Assembly: GCA_041741455.1 (NCBI GenBank)
Contig: JBGSJZ010000008.1
Coordinates: forward strand, 54,708 to 118,707
DNA length: 64,000 bases
Direction of reading: 5' to 3'
Source: CALESS01 sp041741455
GTDB taxonomy: Bacteria; Chloroflexota; Anaerolineae; Anaerolineales; Anaerolineaceae
Shown: in pieces, positions 15,708 to 24,669 of the stretch
Layout of the letters: every line of letters starts with the position of its first letter
Numbering within the stretch: position 1 is the stretch's first letter
The notes under the pieces: generated by a model
Told to the model about the DNA's origin: nothing
The model's database searches: none
The model's input: the letters and a program-made list of their open reading frames with translations, nothing else
Program-made: the position numbers and the translations under genes

Positions 15708-16703
15708 ATGAATCAAAATCCTGAAACCTTGAAGTTTGAACAACCCCGCCTGATCGGCTCAATGATGGCGGGGTTTCATTCTGTTGCAAATCATGCCTGG
15801 GTGATCCTCATACCCCTCTGTATTGACATTTTGTTATGGTTTACCCCACGCCTGCGTGTTGATCAATTGATGCTGCCAACCCTGGAAAAAGCCCTGACCC
15901 AAAGTGAACAAATGAGTGGGGCCAACGCAGAGACAATCGTCTTAATGGGAGATTTCCTGAGAAGCATATTGGAAAACTTCAACTTGAGTGGGGCAATCCG
16001 ATCCTACCCAATTGGGGTTCCTTCTTTGCTGGCTGGTTTGGGCGGGTCACAAACTCCCATTGGGGAGACTCTTGTACTTCAAATTGGCTCAGTCGGTCAA
16101 GCATTCCTGATTTTTCTTACATTGAGTTTTCTTGGTTTTATCATAGGAAGCCTATTTTTTCATCAAATATCGGGGATAACCCATGAAGCAAATACACCCC
16201 AGACAGATCAAGGTTCGCTATGGAAGATTGGGCAATCCTTAATCATGACAGTTGCTCTGTTTATCATCTCGGCATTTGTTATTATCCCGGGATCGCTGAT
16301 CATTTCACTGCTATCCATGATTAGTCCTCTTGTTGGTCAGCTTGCGTTTTTTCTTTATTTATTCCTCATTTTTTGGTTTACTGTTCCATGGTTCTATGCC
16401 TACCACGGCATCTTTGTGTTTGGATTTCCGGCAGTCAAATCAGCGCTAGTAAGCTTAAAAGTAGGCAGAATCTTTATTACGAAGACTGCAATGTTGATTT
16501 TGTTGGTTCTTCTGACCAGCCAGGGAATGAACCTCTTATGGATGACACCGCCTGTTTCCTCTTGGTTGTTGCTGCTGGGGATTTTGGGACATGCTATTGT
16601 GAGTGCTGGTTTGCTTTCCACCACTATCGTGTATTATCGACAAATTCATCGGGTTCTGGTGATGCTTGAAGCCTTACGCCAGAAAGAATCATCCACAATA
16701 TGA
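15708..16703 (+). CDS. Polytopic membrane protein, unknown function, coupled to gyrB
   Basis: 331 residues: a cytoplasmic N-terminus, a first TM near 29-46 (HAWVILIPLCIDILLWF), a soluble loop of about 90 residues, and five or so TM helices from about 130 on. It looks like a permease-like or DUF-type membrane protein; no conserved motif recognised. Its last 4 nt (ATGA) overlap the gyrB start, so gyrB translation is probably coupled to it. Divergent from the membrane/JAMM/PlsY operon across a 240 nt gap. Confidence 0.7.
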   Translation: MNQNPETLKFEQPRLIGSMMAGFHSVANHAWVILIPLCIDILLWFTPRLRVDQLMLPTLEKALTQSEQMSGANAETIVLMGDFLRSILENFNLSGAIRSYPIGVPSLLAGLGGSQTPIGETLVLQIGSVGQAFLIFLTLSFLGFIIGSLFFHQISGITHEANTPQTDQGSLWKIGQSLIMTVALFIISAFVIIPGSLIISLLSMISPLVGQLAFFLYLFLIFWFTVPWFYAYHGIFVFGFPAVKSALVSLKVGRIFITKTAMLILLVLLTSQGMNLLWMTPPVSSWLLLLGILGHAIVSAGLLSTTIVYYRQIHRVLVMLEALRQKESSTI

Positions 16704-18613
16704 CACTAAAAACAAATTACGGTGCAAAAGATATCCAAGTATTGGAGGGGCTGGAAGCGGTTCGCAAGCGTCCTGGCATGTATGTCGGTGGAACCGACCT
16801 GAAAGCCTTGCACCACCTAGTTTTTGAGGTGGTGGATAATTCCATTGACGAAGCGTTGGCCGGTGTGTGCGACCGGATCGAGGTGATCCTGTTTCCGGAT
16901 GGAAGTGTAAGTGTTGAGGATAATGGCCGGGGTATTCCAGTTGATCTACACCCCGAGAAAAAAGTTTCAGCTTTGGAAGTGGTAATGACGACCTTGCATG
17001 CCGGGGGAAAATTTGGCGGTGAAGGTTACAAAGTATCTGGCGGGTTACATGGGGTGGGGGTTTCTGCAGTCAATGCACTCTCGTCCTGGTGTGAAGTTCA
17101 GGTAAAACGGGAAGGGGAAATCTTCCAGCAACGATATGAAAAAGGTATTCCTGTCTCCCCGGTAGAGAAAATTGGGGATTGCCCGTTGGGACAAGCCGGA
17201 ACCCGAACAACTTTCCGCTATGACCCCGATATATTTAAGGGGGAGCTTGATTTTCGAGCTGAGATTCTGATACAAAGGTTGCGCGAAATGGCCTTTGTAA
17301 CCCGCGGCGTGTGGATTCGGCTGGAAGATCGGCGGAGTGGAGATGAGACTAATTTTTACTTTGAGGGCGGCATTGTATCATTTGTTCGATATTTGAACCG
17401 CGGACGCCAGGCATTGCACCCGATCTTTTCGGTTGAAAAAACTGTGGAAGGCATGCTAATCCAAGTCGCCCTCCAATACACAGATTCTTATGCAGAGCTG
17501 GCTTATACTTTTGCCAATACCATTCATACCGTGGATGGTGGAACACACATGACTGGTCTGCGAGGTGCGTTAACCCGAGTGATCAACGATTATGCCCGCA
17601 AGAATAACCTGGCAAAAGAGAACGATACAGGTTTTTCTGGTGAGGATACTCGCGAAGGTCTGACTGCTGTGGTGAGTATTCAGCATCCTGATCCACAGTT
17701 CGAAAGCCAGACAAAAGTGAAATTGATGAATGCGGAAGTGCAAACGGCAGTGCAACAGGTGGTTGGTGATGCTCTGACGCATTTTCTGGAGGAGAACCCA
17801 ACTGCCGCCCGGGCAATTATCAGTAAGTGCCAGACATCAGCCAAGGCCAGGGACGCTGCCCGTCGGGCGCGCGACCTGGTGATCCGTAAGTCAGCTTTGG
17901 AAAGTATGACTTTACCGGGGAAATTAGCGGATTGTTCCGAACGCAATCCAGACCGGGCAGAGTTATTCATCGTTGAAGGTAATTCGGCAGGTGGTTCAGC
18001 CAAGCAGGGCAGGGATCGACATTTTCAAGCGATCCTTCCATTACGCGGTAAGATTTTAAATACTGAACGAGCCAGCCTGGATCGAATTTTAACCAATAAC
18101 GAGGTAAAAGCATTAATTTCCGCGATTGGCACCGGGGTCAGAGATCAATTTGACCTGGATGGTTTACGCTATGGAAAGATCGTGCTGATGACGGATGCGG
18201 ATGTGGATGGCAGCCATATCCGCACATTGTTGCTTACGTTTTTCTTCCGAAATATGTTGCCAATTATTGAACATGGACATCTGTTTATCGCCCAACCGCC
18301 GTTGTATCGAGTTGCTTACCGGGACCAATTCCGCTATGCCAACTCCGATGTCGAGCGGGACCAAATCATAAGTGATTTTGGCGCGCCGATTGAGAAGATA
18401 ACCATTCAACGGTATAAAGGTCTGGGTGAAATGAATCCGGAACAATTATGGGAGACCACCATGTCTCCTGCCCACCGAACTTTTTTACAAGTGAGTATTG
18501 AGGATGCAACCAAAGCCGAGCATACCTTTGAGTTGCTGATGGGCGAAGAAGTTCCGCCAAGAACCCGATTTATCCAGGCACATGCCAGGGATGTCAGTAA
18601 CCTCGATATCTAA
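16700..18613 (+). CDS. gyrB: DNA gyrase subunit B
   Basis: 637 residues, typical of short GyrB. GHKL ATPase motifs: EVVDNSIDEA near 42, DNGRGIPV near 73, and GGLHGVGVSAVNALS near 113. The transducer domain holds QTKVKLMNAEV. The TOPRIM domain has EGNSAGGSAKQGRD near 425 and DADVDGSHIRT near 498 (metal-binding DxDxD). The C-terminus includes QRYKGLGEMN, the gyrase/topo IV IQRYKGLGE motif. Together with GyrA it introduces negative supercoils using ATP. ParE is an alternative, but the sequence fits GyrB well. No dnaA, dnaN, recF or gyrA is adjacent, so it is outside the classical origin cluster. Ends with a 4 nt overlap with the convergent glucosidase gene. Confidence 0.95.
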   Translation: MTLKTNYGAKDIQVLEGLEAVRKRPGMYVGGTDLKALHHLVFEVVDNSIDEALAGVCDRIEVILFPDGSVSVEDNGRGIPVDLHPEKKVSALEVVMTTLHAGGKFGGEGYKVSGGLHGVGVSAVNALSSWCEVQVKREGEIFQQRYEKGIPVSPVEKIGDCPLGQAGTRTTFRYDPDIFKGELDFRAEILIQRLREMAFVTRGVWIRLEDRRSGDETNFYFEGGIVSFVRYLNRGRQALHPIFSVEKTVEGMLIQVALQYTDSYAELAYTFANTIHTVDGGTHMTGLRGALTRVINDYARKNNLAKENDTGFSGEDTREGLTAVVSIQHPDPQFESQTKVKLMNAEVQTAVQQVVGDALTHFLEENPTAARAIISKCQTSAKARDAARRARDLVIRKSALESMTLPGKLADCSERNPDRAELFIVEGNSAGGSAKQGRDRHFQAILPLRGKILNTERASLDRILTNNEVKALISAIGTGVRDQFDLDGLRYGKIVLMTDADVDGSHIRTLLLTFFFRNMLPIIEHGHLFIAQPPLYRVAYRDQFRYANSDVERDQIISDFGAPIEKITIQRYKGLGEMNPEQLWETTMSPAHRTFLQVSIEDATKAEHTFELLMGEEVPPRTRFIQAHARDVSNLDI

Positions 18614-20253
18614 TCCAGGTTCTCTCCAGTTGGATCTGTCAAATTCCCTGGATCTTCAATCAATAATATAACTTCATAACCGGCCAGTTTTAATTTGCCA
18701 GAGATGATTTTGGCATCTGCTCGGGCTTGGTTTGAAGATACCAGAAGCTTCCAATTCATCCGGATCAATTCTCCACCCAGGAACAGGTTCACAGGCCTTC
18801 GGCTATAATTGAGGGCGACTAGAATGGTTTGTGTACTGGTCTGTCGTAAATAGGCTAATAGGTGGCGTGGCTCATACGAGATCGGTTGGAAAATCCCTCC
18901 ATGCAGGGCTGGATATTCCCGGCGAAAAGCGATTAATTGACGATACCAATTCAGCAATGACGAAGGATCGGATTGATGGGCCTGGACATTGCGGATGGTG
19001 TAATCTGGATGGACTGGCAGCCAGGGGGTAGCAGTTGAGAAACCACTGAAACGATCAGTATTCCATTGCATGGGTGCCCGGGCAAAATCACGGCCGCGGA
19101 AAATCGGCCAGTAGCGGCGTCCAACCGGGTCAAGAATCTGTTTCCGTGAAAGTTGAATATCCCTTTGACCGATTTCCTCACCATAATACAAGTAAGGTGT
19201 GCCACGCAGGGTTAGCAACAAGGCTGCGGCAACTTTCAAACGGTCATCCTTCTGGCCACTGTGGAATCGGGATGAACTCCGCATAACATCGTGATTATTC
19301 AGAACATGACAAGGCCAGGCATCCGGATGGAGCGCTCCCTCCCAGGCTTGGACTGAGGCCAGCATACGAGTGGCGTTCCAGGGAAGCTCTGTGAATTTGA
19401 GGTGGAAGGCGGAGTGGAGCATATCCGGCTGAACATAACGGGCAGAGGACTGGATATTTGGCAGGAAAGGTTCACCAACCAGATATCGATCAGGGTATTG
19501 ATCCACCAATTGTCGAATGGAGCGTAATGCATCCTCCAGTTCTGGTTGGTTGTGATCATGGATGTGCTGCTGCATTTCAAAAGGTCTGCGACCGAGGATG
19601 AAAGGCTGGTTACGTAATTGGAGATCTTTGAAGTAGGATGAGAATACATCCAGGCGGAAACCATCCACTCCCCGATCCAACCAGAAGCGAAAGATATTCA
19701 GCATCTCTAATTTCACTTCTGGGTTGTGCCAGTTCAAATCGGGTTGTTGGGGATAAAACATATGACCGAAAAACTGCTGGCAATTGGGTTCATATTGCCA
19801 GTATTTTCCACCCATGATGGATTGCCAGTTGTTCGGTGGGCGATGGCCGGGTTTAGGATCAGCCCAAATGTAATAATCATGATATGGATTTGAACGGCAC
19901 AGCCGGGCTTGTTGAAACCATGGATGCTGGTCTGATGTATGCGCCAGGACAAGATCCATAATGATGTGGATGTTTCTTGCATGCGCCTCAGATACCAGGA
20001 CATCGAAATCTTGCAGGGTGCCAAAAAGTGGGTCGATGGCGCAATGGTCAACGATATCGTAACCGAAGTCGATATTAGGAGAGGGGTAAATCGGGGAGAT
20101 CCAGATCGCATCCACACCCAACCAGGCAAGGTAGTCCAAATGAGAGCAAATTCCATTCAAGTCGCCGATGCCATCATGATTAGAATCGGCAAACGAGCGG
20201 GGATAAATTTGATAGATGATTCCAGTTTTCCACCAAGGATTATGTAAGGTCAT
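18610..20253 (-). CDS. GH13 alpha-glucosidase / oligo-1,6-glucosidase
   Basis: 547 residues, standard for GH13 alpha-glucosidases. Opens with GIIYQIYPRSFADSNHDGIGD, where the second half is the calcium-binding loop of oligo-1,6-glucosidases. Conserved regions: DLVLAHTSDQHPW, QPDLNWHNPEV, GFRLDVF (nucleophile Asp), VGEPF (acid/base Glu) and LNNHDVMRSS (third Asp). No signal peptide, so it acts in the cytoplasm on imported malto- or isomalto-oligosaccharides or sucrose-like disaccharides. Exact linkage preference is not readable. GGAAGG precedes the ATG. Stands alone on the minus strand, facing gyrB with a shared CTAA at the stop codons. Confidence 0.92.
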   Translation of the reverse strand: MTLHNPWWKTGIIYQIYPRSFADSNHDGIGDLNGICSHLDYLAWLGVDAIWISPIYPSPNIDFGYDIVDHCAIDPLFGTLQDFDVLVSEAHARNIHIIMDLVLAHTSDQHPWFQQARLCRSNPYHDYYIWADPKPGHRPPNNWQSIMGGKYWQYEPNCQQFFGHMFYPQQPDLNWHNPEVKLEMLNIFRFWLDRGVDGFRLDVFSSYFKDLQLRNQPFILGRRPFEMQQHIHDHNQPELEDALRSIRQLVDQYPDRYLVGEPFLPNIQSSARYVQPDMLHSAFHLKFTELPWNATRMLASVQAWEGALHPDAWPCHVLNNHDVMRSSSRFHSGQKDDRLKVAAALLLTLRGTPYLYYGEEIGQRDIQLSRKQILDPVGRRYWPIFRGRDFARAPMQWNTDRFSGFSTATPWLPVHPDYTIRNVQAHQSDPSSLLNWYRQLIAFRREYPALHGGIFQPISYEPRHLLAYLRQTSTQTILVALNYSRRPVNLFLGGELIRMNWKLLVSSNQARADAKIISGKLKLAGYEVILLIEDPGNLTDPTGENLD

Positions 20254-20320
20254 TTTTAACCTTCCCTAAAGATAATAATTTGATAAAAGCATTATAATTT
20301 AACCAGCAGAAGCAGGATGG

Positions 20321-21352
20321 ATGAAAAACAACGCTACGTATTCCAATGATTATCATCTCTATTTGGCAGCGGGGCAAGCAATGCTGCTTTTCAGTTTAAT
20401 TCTTAATTCATGTTCAATTTTTCCAAGTTCAGGTTTCGTTGCCTCAACTGCGGTTCGAGAGTCAACAAGCACCCCTGGGATTAATATCGAACAAACGGAA
20501 AATTCACTCACACAAACCATTCAAGCCAATGAATCTGGTGTAATTGAAACCTGGCAACCTATGGGCTCCGGAACACCCGAAAATATTTGTGTTGCCCGGG
20601 CTGAAGCTGGAAAACCCTTTGATATCACCATTCCGGATGGTACGGAATTGTTGCCCGGTCAGAGTTTTAACAAAACCTGGCGCCTGGTGAATTCTGGGAC
20701 TTGTGCCTGGGATGCAGGATATTCTTTGATGTGGTTCTCGGGCACCTTTATGTCTTCACAAGAAAAAGTACCATTTGTGCAGGAAGTAAAACCGGGGGAG
20801 AGTGTTGATGTAAACGTCCTCATGACGGCTCCAGTAGAACCGGGTGAATTTCAGAGTAATTGGAAGTTGAGTAATGAAGAGTCAGAATTATTTGGAATAG
20901 GCCCGAATGGTGATTCACCCTTCTGGGTGCGTGTGAAAGTGTTGCCTGAAGTACTTCCAACCCCCGGTGTGACAGTCACGCCAACAGCATTACCCATGGT
21001 GTTTAGCTCAGGGGGAAGTATGATGGTTCTGGATGATGGTTTTGACCTGGACAATGGTCTTCAAAACCCGGTAACAGGGATTGATGTTTATCTCCGGCAA
21101 TTAGAAACCGGAGAATTGGTTTTGATACCTGTTAACGGAGCTGGTTTTGCACTTGCAGAAAGTGAACCCTCACTTTTTTATTGCCAGAATGTAATTATGA
21201 GTAATCACAGTGTTTTGCTATCAGCGATTCCAGTCGATCAAAAGCTATGTTATCTGACTGACCTTGGTTTGCCTGGGATGTTGAATATCCTCCAGGTGCA
21301 GATCCAGGAAAAATTTATAGAAATAGATTACACCACATGGGTAATACCATAA
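20321..21352 (+). CDS. Lipoprotein with Nbr1-type Ig-like domain
   Basis: 343 residues. The N-terminal hydrophobic stretch ends in LILNSC, with Cys31 as the likely lipidated residue. After a Thr/Ser-rich linker, residues about 105-210 form an Nbr1/FW-type Ig-like domain: PGQSFNKTWRLVNSGTCAWD, YSLMWFSG, PGESVDVNVLMTAP and EFQSNWKLSN give the spaced aromatic residues typical of the family. The C-terminal 120 residues are unassigned. Such domains occur on extracytoplasmic proteins of Chloroflexota; role presumably binding or scaffolding. A perfect TATAAT (20293-20298) lies just upstream. A second Nbr1 lipoprotein is encoded at 33534-34220. Confidence 0.82.
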   Translation: MKNNATYSNDYHLYLAAGQAMLLFSLILNSCSIFPSSGFVASTAVRESTSTPGINIEQTENSLTQTIQANESGVIETWQPMGSGTPENICVARAEAGKPFDITIPDGTELLPGQSFNKTWRLVNSGTCAWDAGYSLMWFSGTFMSSQEKVPFVQEVKPGESVDVNVLMTAPVEPGEFQSNWKLSNEESELFGIGPNGDSPFWVRVKVLPEVLPTPGVTVTPTALPMVFSSGGSMMVLDDGFDLDNGLQNPVTGIDVYLRQLETGELVLIPVNGAGFALAESEPSLFYCQNVIMSNHSVLLSAIPVDQKLCYLTDLGLPGMLNILQVQIQEKFIEIDYTTWVIP

Positions 21353-21368
21353 ATTTTTGGAGGATGGG

Positions 21369-22424
21369 ATGGATTTAAACATTACCGAGAAATTTCTTGA
21401 GATTGATTCTGAAAGGTACATAGATCAAATCTATAGCCTGCCCGGACAATTGGAACGAGCATGGGTGGCAGGGATGAAGAATGAATTAAGCCTGCCGCGC
21501 CAACCCAGGCAAATTGTAATTTGTGGAATGGGGGGCTCCGCAATTGGTGGGGAATTATTGGCTGCCTTTGCTCGTAATTCAATTACAATTCCAATAAGCG
21601 TTTGCCGGGATTATTCCTTGCCTCAATCGGCTTTGAATCCTGAAACCCTGGTGGTAACCTCATCCTATTCCGGGAACACGGAAGAAACGTTGTCTGCATT
21701 TGAACAAGCCAAAAATGCTGGAAGTATGCTAATGGTTTTGACCCGGGGTGGGAAGTTAGCAGAAATCGCTTTGAAATCTGGATACCCCGTCTGGTCGATC
21801 GATCATTCTGGGCAACCGCGAGCAGCCGTTGCCACCTCTTTTGGACTGTTAGCTGCTTTGCTTACCAGGCTAGATCTTATTCATCTTTCTGAACATGAGA
21901 TTCAAGAGACTACCAAACTGCTCACTGAACAACAGGAAACCTTGCGACCGGAAAACCCAGTATCTCGAAATCCGGCCAAACGTCTGGCGGGGCAACTGTT
22001 CGGGAGGATGGTGTGCATTGTGGGGACTGATTTGATGACCCCGGTGGCTGTTCGTTGGGTCGGGCAAATCAATGAATTGGCCAAAGCCTGGGCACAAGCT
22101 TTAGCCCTGCCGGAAATGGATCATAATTCACTGGCAGGTATTCTTAATCCTGCGTTGCAATTATCCAATCTGGCAGTTTTATTCCTGCGATCTGCTTCAG
22201 CTCACCCGCGGAATATTCTTCGATCAGATTTGACCCGCCAGCTTTTTATGGTGGAAGGGATTAATACAGATTACTATACACCCCAAGGAAACACCAAGCT
22301 TGAACAACTATGGTCAGCCATTCAATTTGGTGATTTTGTCGCCTATTATCTTGCGATGATGTACGAGGTGGACCCAACACCCATCCCCGCTATTGAGCAA
22401 TTAAAAATAGCTATGAAAAATTAA
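21369..22424 (+). CDS. Bifunctional phosphoglucose/phosphomannose isomerase
   Basis: 351 residues, the size of the PGI/PMI family. Two SIS domains: the first has CGMGGSAIGG near 52 and TSSYSGNTEET near 97 (sugar-phosphate loop); the second contains the late catalytic region with LPEMDHNSLAG (Glu and His) near 252. It interconverts glucose-6-P, fructose-6-P and mannose-6-P, linking glycolysis with mannose-derived glycan precursors. The ATG at 21369 is chosen because GGAGG lies 5 nt before it; an upstream TTG at 21357 is in frame but lacks such a site. Only 16 nt after the Nbr1 lipoprotein gene, so probably co-transcribed. Shares TTAA at its stop with the convergent permease gene. Confidence 0.92.
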   Translation: MDLNITEKFLEIDSERYIDQIYSLPGQLERAWVAGMKNELSLPRQPRQIVICGMGGSAIGGELLAAFARNSITIPISVCRDYSLPQSALNPETLVVTSSYSGNTEETLSAFEQAKNAGSMLMVLTRGGKLAEIALKSGYPVWSIDHSGQPRAAVATSFGLLAALLTRLDLIHLSEHEIQETTKLLTEQQETLRPENPVSRNPAKRLAGQLFGRMVCIVGTDLMTPVAVRWVGQINELAKAWAQALALPEMDHNSLAGILNPALQLSNLAVLFLRSASAHPRNILRSDLTRQLFMVEGINTDYYTPQGNTKLEQLWSAIQFGDFVAYYLAMMYEVDPTPIPAIEQLKIAMKN

Positions 22425-23641
22425 GCCTTTGGTTTTCGCTTCCAGGGCCAGTCAATGTGTTTTGATCGATCCAAAATTCTATTCATCCAATTCGGCAGGG
22501 GTGGATTGGTTGGGATGGTTTGGATCCCTTCCCAAGGGTCTTGATCGAATAACTTGCGAGTTGAGTAGTTTACCAGTAATTTGATGGTTGCCAAGACCGG
22601 TGCGGCAAGCACAATTCCGATCAAGCCCATCCAGGAAGCGGCGACCAATACCGTGATCATTACTGCTGCTGGATGAATCCGAAGAGCATTCCCCATCATC
22701 CGGGGGACAACTATATTATCCAGGATCCAGTCGGTAACCATTCCAACAGCGACCACAACAATAGCATAAGCAATTGGGGTCAGGTTGGCAAATGTGGTTC
22801 CCTGGAAAATGCAAACCAGTGCATAGGTAACCCAGGCGATGGCTGGTCCAATATAAGGTAAAAACCGGGCCAAACCAGCCAGGATCGCCAGGCCAAAATA
22901 GTATCGGACACCCAAAATACCCAAAATAATGGTGTAGATAAGAATGGTAAGGAACATGATGATCAGTTGTCCGCGCAGAAAACCATTCCAAATCCTGCCC
23001 AGTTCAACACCCATTCGTTGCAAATCAATACTATAACCAGGAATTCGGATATCAATCAGACGCCCAGGCGAGCCTTCTGTTTCTGCGGTTGTGAAATAGG
23101 CGAACAGCAGAATGAAAATCAACCAGCCAATTGTGGTGGCTGCACCAGAGGCGACCGATCCCAGTAGAGAGCCTGTTCTTGTGAGAAGGGGTTGGACAAC
23201 ACCAAGTAACTGTTGGCTGATGGCGGTCAGATCAAATTTAGAAAGATCGATTTCTAAAGGGCCGATTGCTATTGTTTGATGGGACCATTGTTGCAATAAT
23301 TCAGGTAAATTGCTCAACGTGTTTTGGAGAAATTTAATCAGGTTTTGAGCCTGTTCAAAGATCGCAAATCCACCCCAGGTTAAGAGACCCAAAAAGATCA
23401 GGAGCAGAAAAACATAAAGAATTGTAGCTGCCAGGCGCCATTTGAACTTTAATCTTAGGTGAATCGCTGTAACAATGGGATAAAGTAAGTAAGCCAAAAC
23501 TATTGCCAACAAAATCGGTCCGAGGATATTACGAAAGCTGATCAGAACCAGGGCAATGGTTGCCACAAAAGTTAAGGCCACCACCAATTTTGTGTTATTC
23601 GACCATTTTGGAGATGATTTGGAATTTTGATTTTCAGACAT
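22421..23641 (-). CDS. AI-2E family transporter (PerM-like permease)
   Basis: 406 residues from the ATG at 23641, which has GGAGAG upstream; the frame is open further but without coding character. Seven or eight TM helices in the AI-2E/PerM pattern: a first pair (about 19-65), a soluble helical region with amphipathic helices (about 95-160), then GVRYYFGLAILAGLARFLPYIGPAIAW and VVPRMMGNALRIHPAAVM, both hallmark segments of the family. Members are exporters of small molecules or Na+(Li+)/H+ antiporters; AI-2 transport should not be assumed. Downstream of the FHA gene on the same strand but behind its terminator. Confidence 0.9.
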   Translation of the reverse strand: MSENQNSKSSPKWSNNTKLVVALTFVATIALVLISFRNILGPILLAIVLAYLLYPIVTAIHLRLKFKWRLAATILYVFLLLIFLGLLTWGGFAIFEQAQNLIKFLQNTLSNLPELLQQWSHQTIAIGPLEIDLSKFDLTAISQQLLGVVQPLLTRTGSLLGSVASGAATTIGWLIFILLFAYFTTAETEGSPGRLIDIRIPGYSIDLQRMGVELGRIWNGFLRGQLIIMFLTILIYTIILGILGVRYYFGLAILAGLARFLPYIGPAIAWVTYALVCIFQGTTFANLTPIAYAIVVVAVGMVTDWILDNIVVPRMMGNALRIHPAAVMITVLVAASWMGLIGIVLAAPVLATIKLLVNYSTRKLFDQDPWEGIQTIPTNPPLPNWMNRILDRSKHIDWPWKRKPKA

Positions 23642-23700
23642 GGATTGCTCTCTCCGGGGATTTGGACGATCGGTCAACTTAGTTATTATAACGATTAAAC

Positions 23701-23730
23701 ACAAAAAAAGAGCGGCCGACCTGGCCGCTC
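23701..23730 (-). terminator. Rho-independent terminator of the FHA gene
   Basis: GAGCGGCC (23710-23717) and GGCCGCTC (23723-23730) form an 8 bp GC-rich stem with a 5 nt loop. On the minus strand it is followed by TTTTTTTGT. It lies 13 nt after the FHA gene stop. Confidence 0.88.
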
Positions 23731-23742
23731 CTGATCGATATT

Positions 23743-24414
23743 TTAGGATATTGGACAGGCACCCGGGAAAATGGCGTTCAACGCCCAGCCAAACAGCGGA
23801 CACCATAAACGGGCATCATCAATAATCAGGAAGATCAGCAATAGTGTTTCGATGGCAATTACAATCCAAACCCAGGTTGGGATACGATTCTTAATGACCG
23901 GTTGGATCGCAGATTCGTTTGAAGGTATCTGACCGGAAAAGGAAGGTGTCAGTGGTGCTGTCACCCGGGATGGTTCCGAGCGCAGAGGTTGAGATGCTAT
24001 CGGCGTTTGGGGTGTTGCTGGAACCGGCGTGGGTGTGGGCGGCTCGGGTTGGCGTGAAATTGGTTGAACAGGCGCGATTGGAGGAGTTGCAGGTATGGAA
24101 GGCTGAGAGAATGTGAGCGCTTCATAAACCAGGTTAATTCGCTCACCCAAGGTGATGATCTCGCCCGGTCGGATAGCTGTCGGGCTTACCAGGCGTTGAC
24201 CGTTGATGAACGATCCGTTGGTTGAGCCGAAATCTTCCAACATATAGCTGGTGCCCTGTAAAAACAAACGTGCATGACGGCGTGATACTTCCGCGTCATT
24301 AATGACAATATCATTGGTTAGATCCCGACCAATGAAAAGCTCACTTTTTTGTAAAGGGATTTCACGACCGGGAGTGGGTCCAGTCTGCATGACTAATCGA
24401 AAAGAAGGATTCAT
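23743..24414 (-). CDS. FHA-domain protein with C-terminal membrane anchor
   Basis: 223 residues. The FHA domain (about 5-100) has every core motif: IGRD, NDIVIND, VSRRHARL and DFGSTNGSFING, so phosphothreonine binding is expected. A Pro-rich linker (about 108-165) follows, then a TM helix (WVWIVIAIETLLLIFLII, about 178-197) and a short Cys-containing tail. The ATG at 24414 has GGAGG at 6 nt. The FHA side should be cytoplasmic. A likely partner for Ser/Thr kinase signalling; one such kinase is at 54913-56997. Divergent from the two-component operon across a shared 255 nt regulatory region. Confidence 0.9.
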   Translation of the reverse strand: MNPSFRLVMQTGPTPGREIPLQKSELFIGRDLTNDIVINDAEVSRRHARLFLQGTSYMLEDFGSTNGSFINGQRLVSPTAIRPGEIITLGERINLVYEALTFSQPSIPATPPIAPVQPISRQPEPPTPTPVPATPQTPIASQPLRSEPSRVTAPLTPSFSGQIPSNESAIQPVIKNRIPTWVWIVIAIETLLLIFLIIDDARLWCPLFGWALNAIFPGACPIS

Positions 24415-24464
24415 CAATTACCTCCGCTCAATCTTATAAAATAAGTGTAATGATATTCAGTTTT

Positions 24465-24493
24465 TTGTCAACATGCTTGAGGTTGAGTATAAT
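24465..24493 (+). promoter_or_regulatory. Consensus sigma-70-type promoter of the two-component operon
   Basis: TTGTCA (24465-24470), 17 nt spacer, perfect TATAAT (24488-24493). Expected start near 24500 leaves a leader of about 170 nt before the regulator ATG at 24670. The leader can form a hairpin from AACCAGT (24525-24531) and ACTGGTT (24547-24553). An overlapping TTGACA on the minus strand may belong to the FHA promoter. Confidence 0.6.
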
Positions 24494-24669
24494 AATCAGA
24501 TAGGTTTCGATTCCTAATTGTTGCAACCAGTGTGAGGAATTTCCAAACTGGTTCCATGTCAAAGGTTAGCGGCAGGAGCAGATTGTAATATTTCACCAAT
24601 TGACCACTTTCTTGGCGAAATAATTGACTAAAGACTGCCGGACATAAGTCAGGATAAATGGAGGATAAG

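Noticed and set aside
23642..23806. N-terminal extension of the AI-2E permease to 23806
   Set aside because: It would run through the FHA terminator and into the FHA gene; ATG 23641 has a good GGAGAG site.
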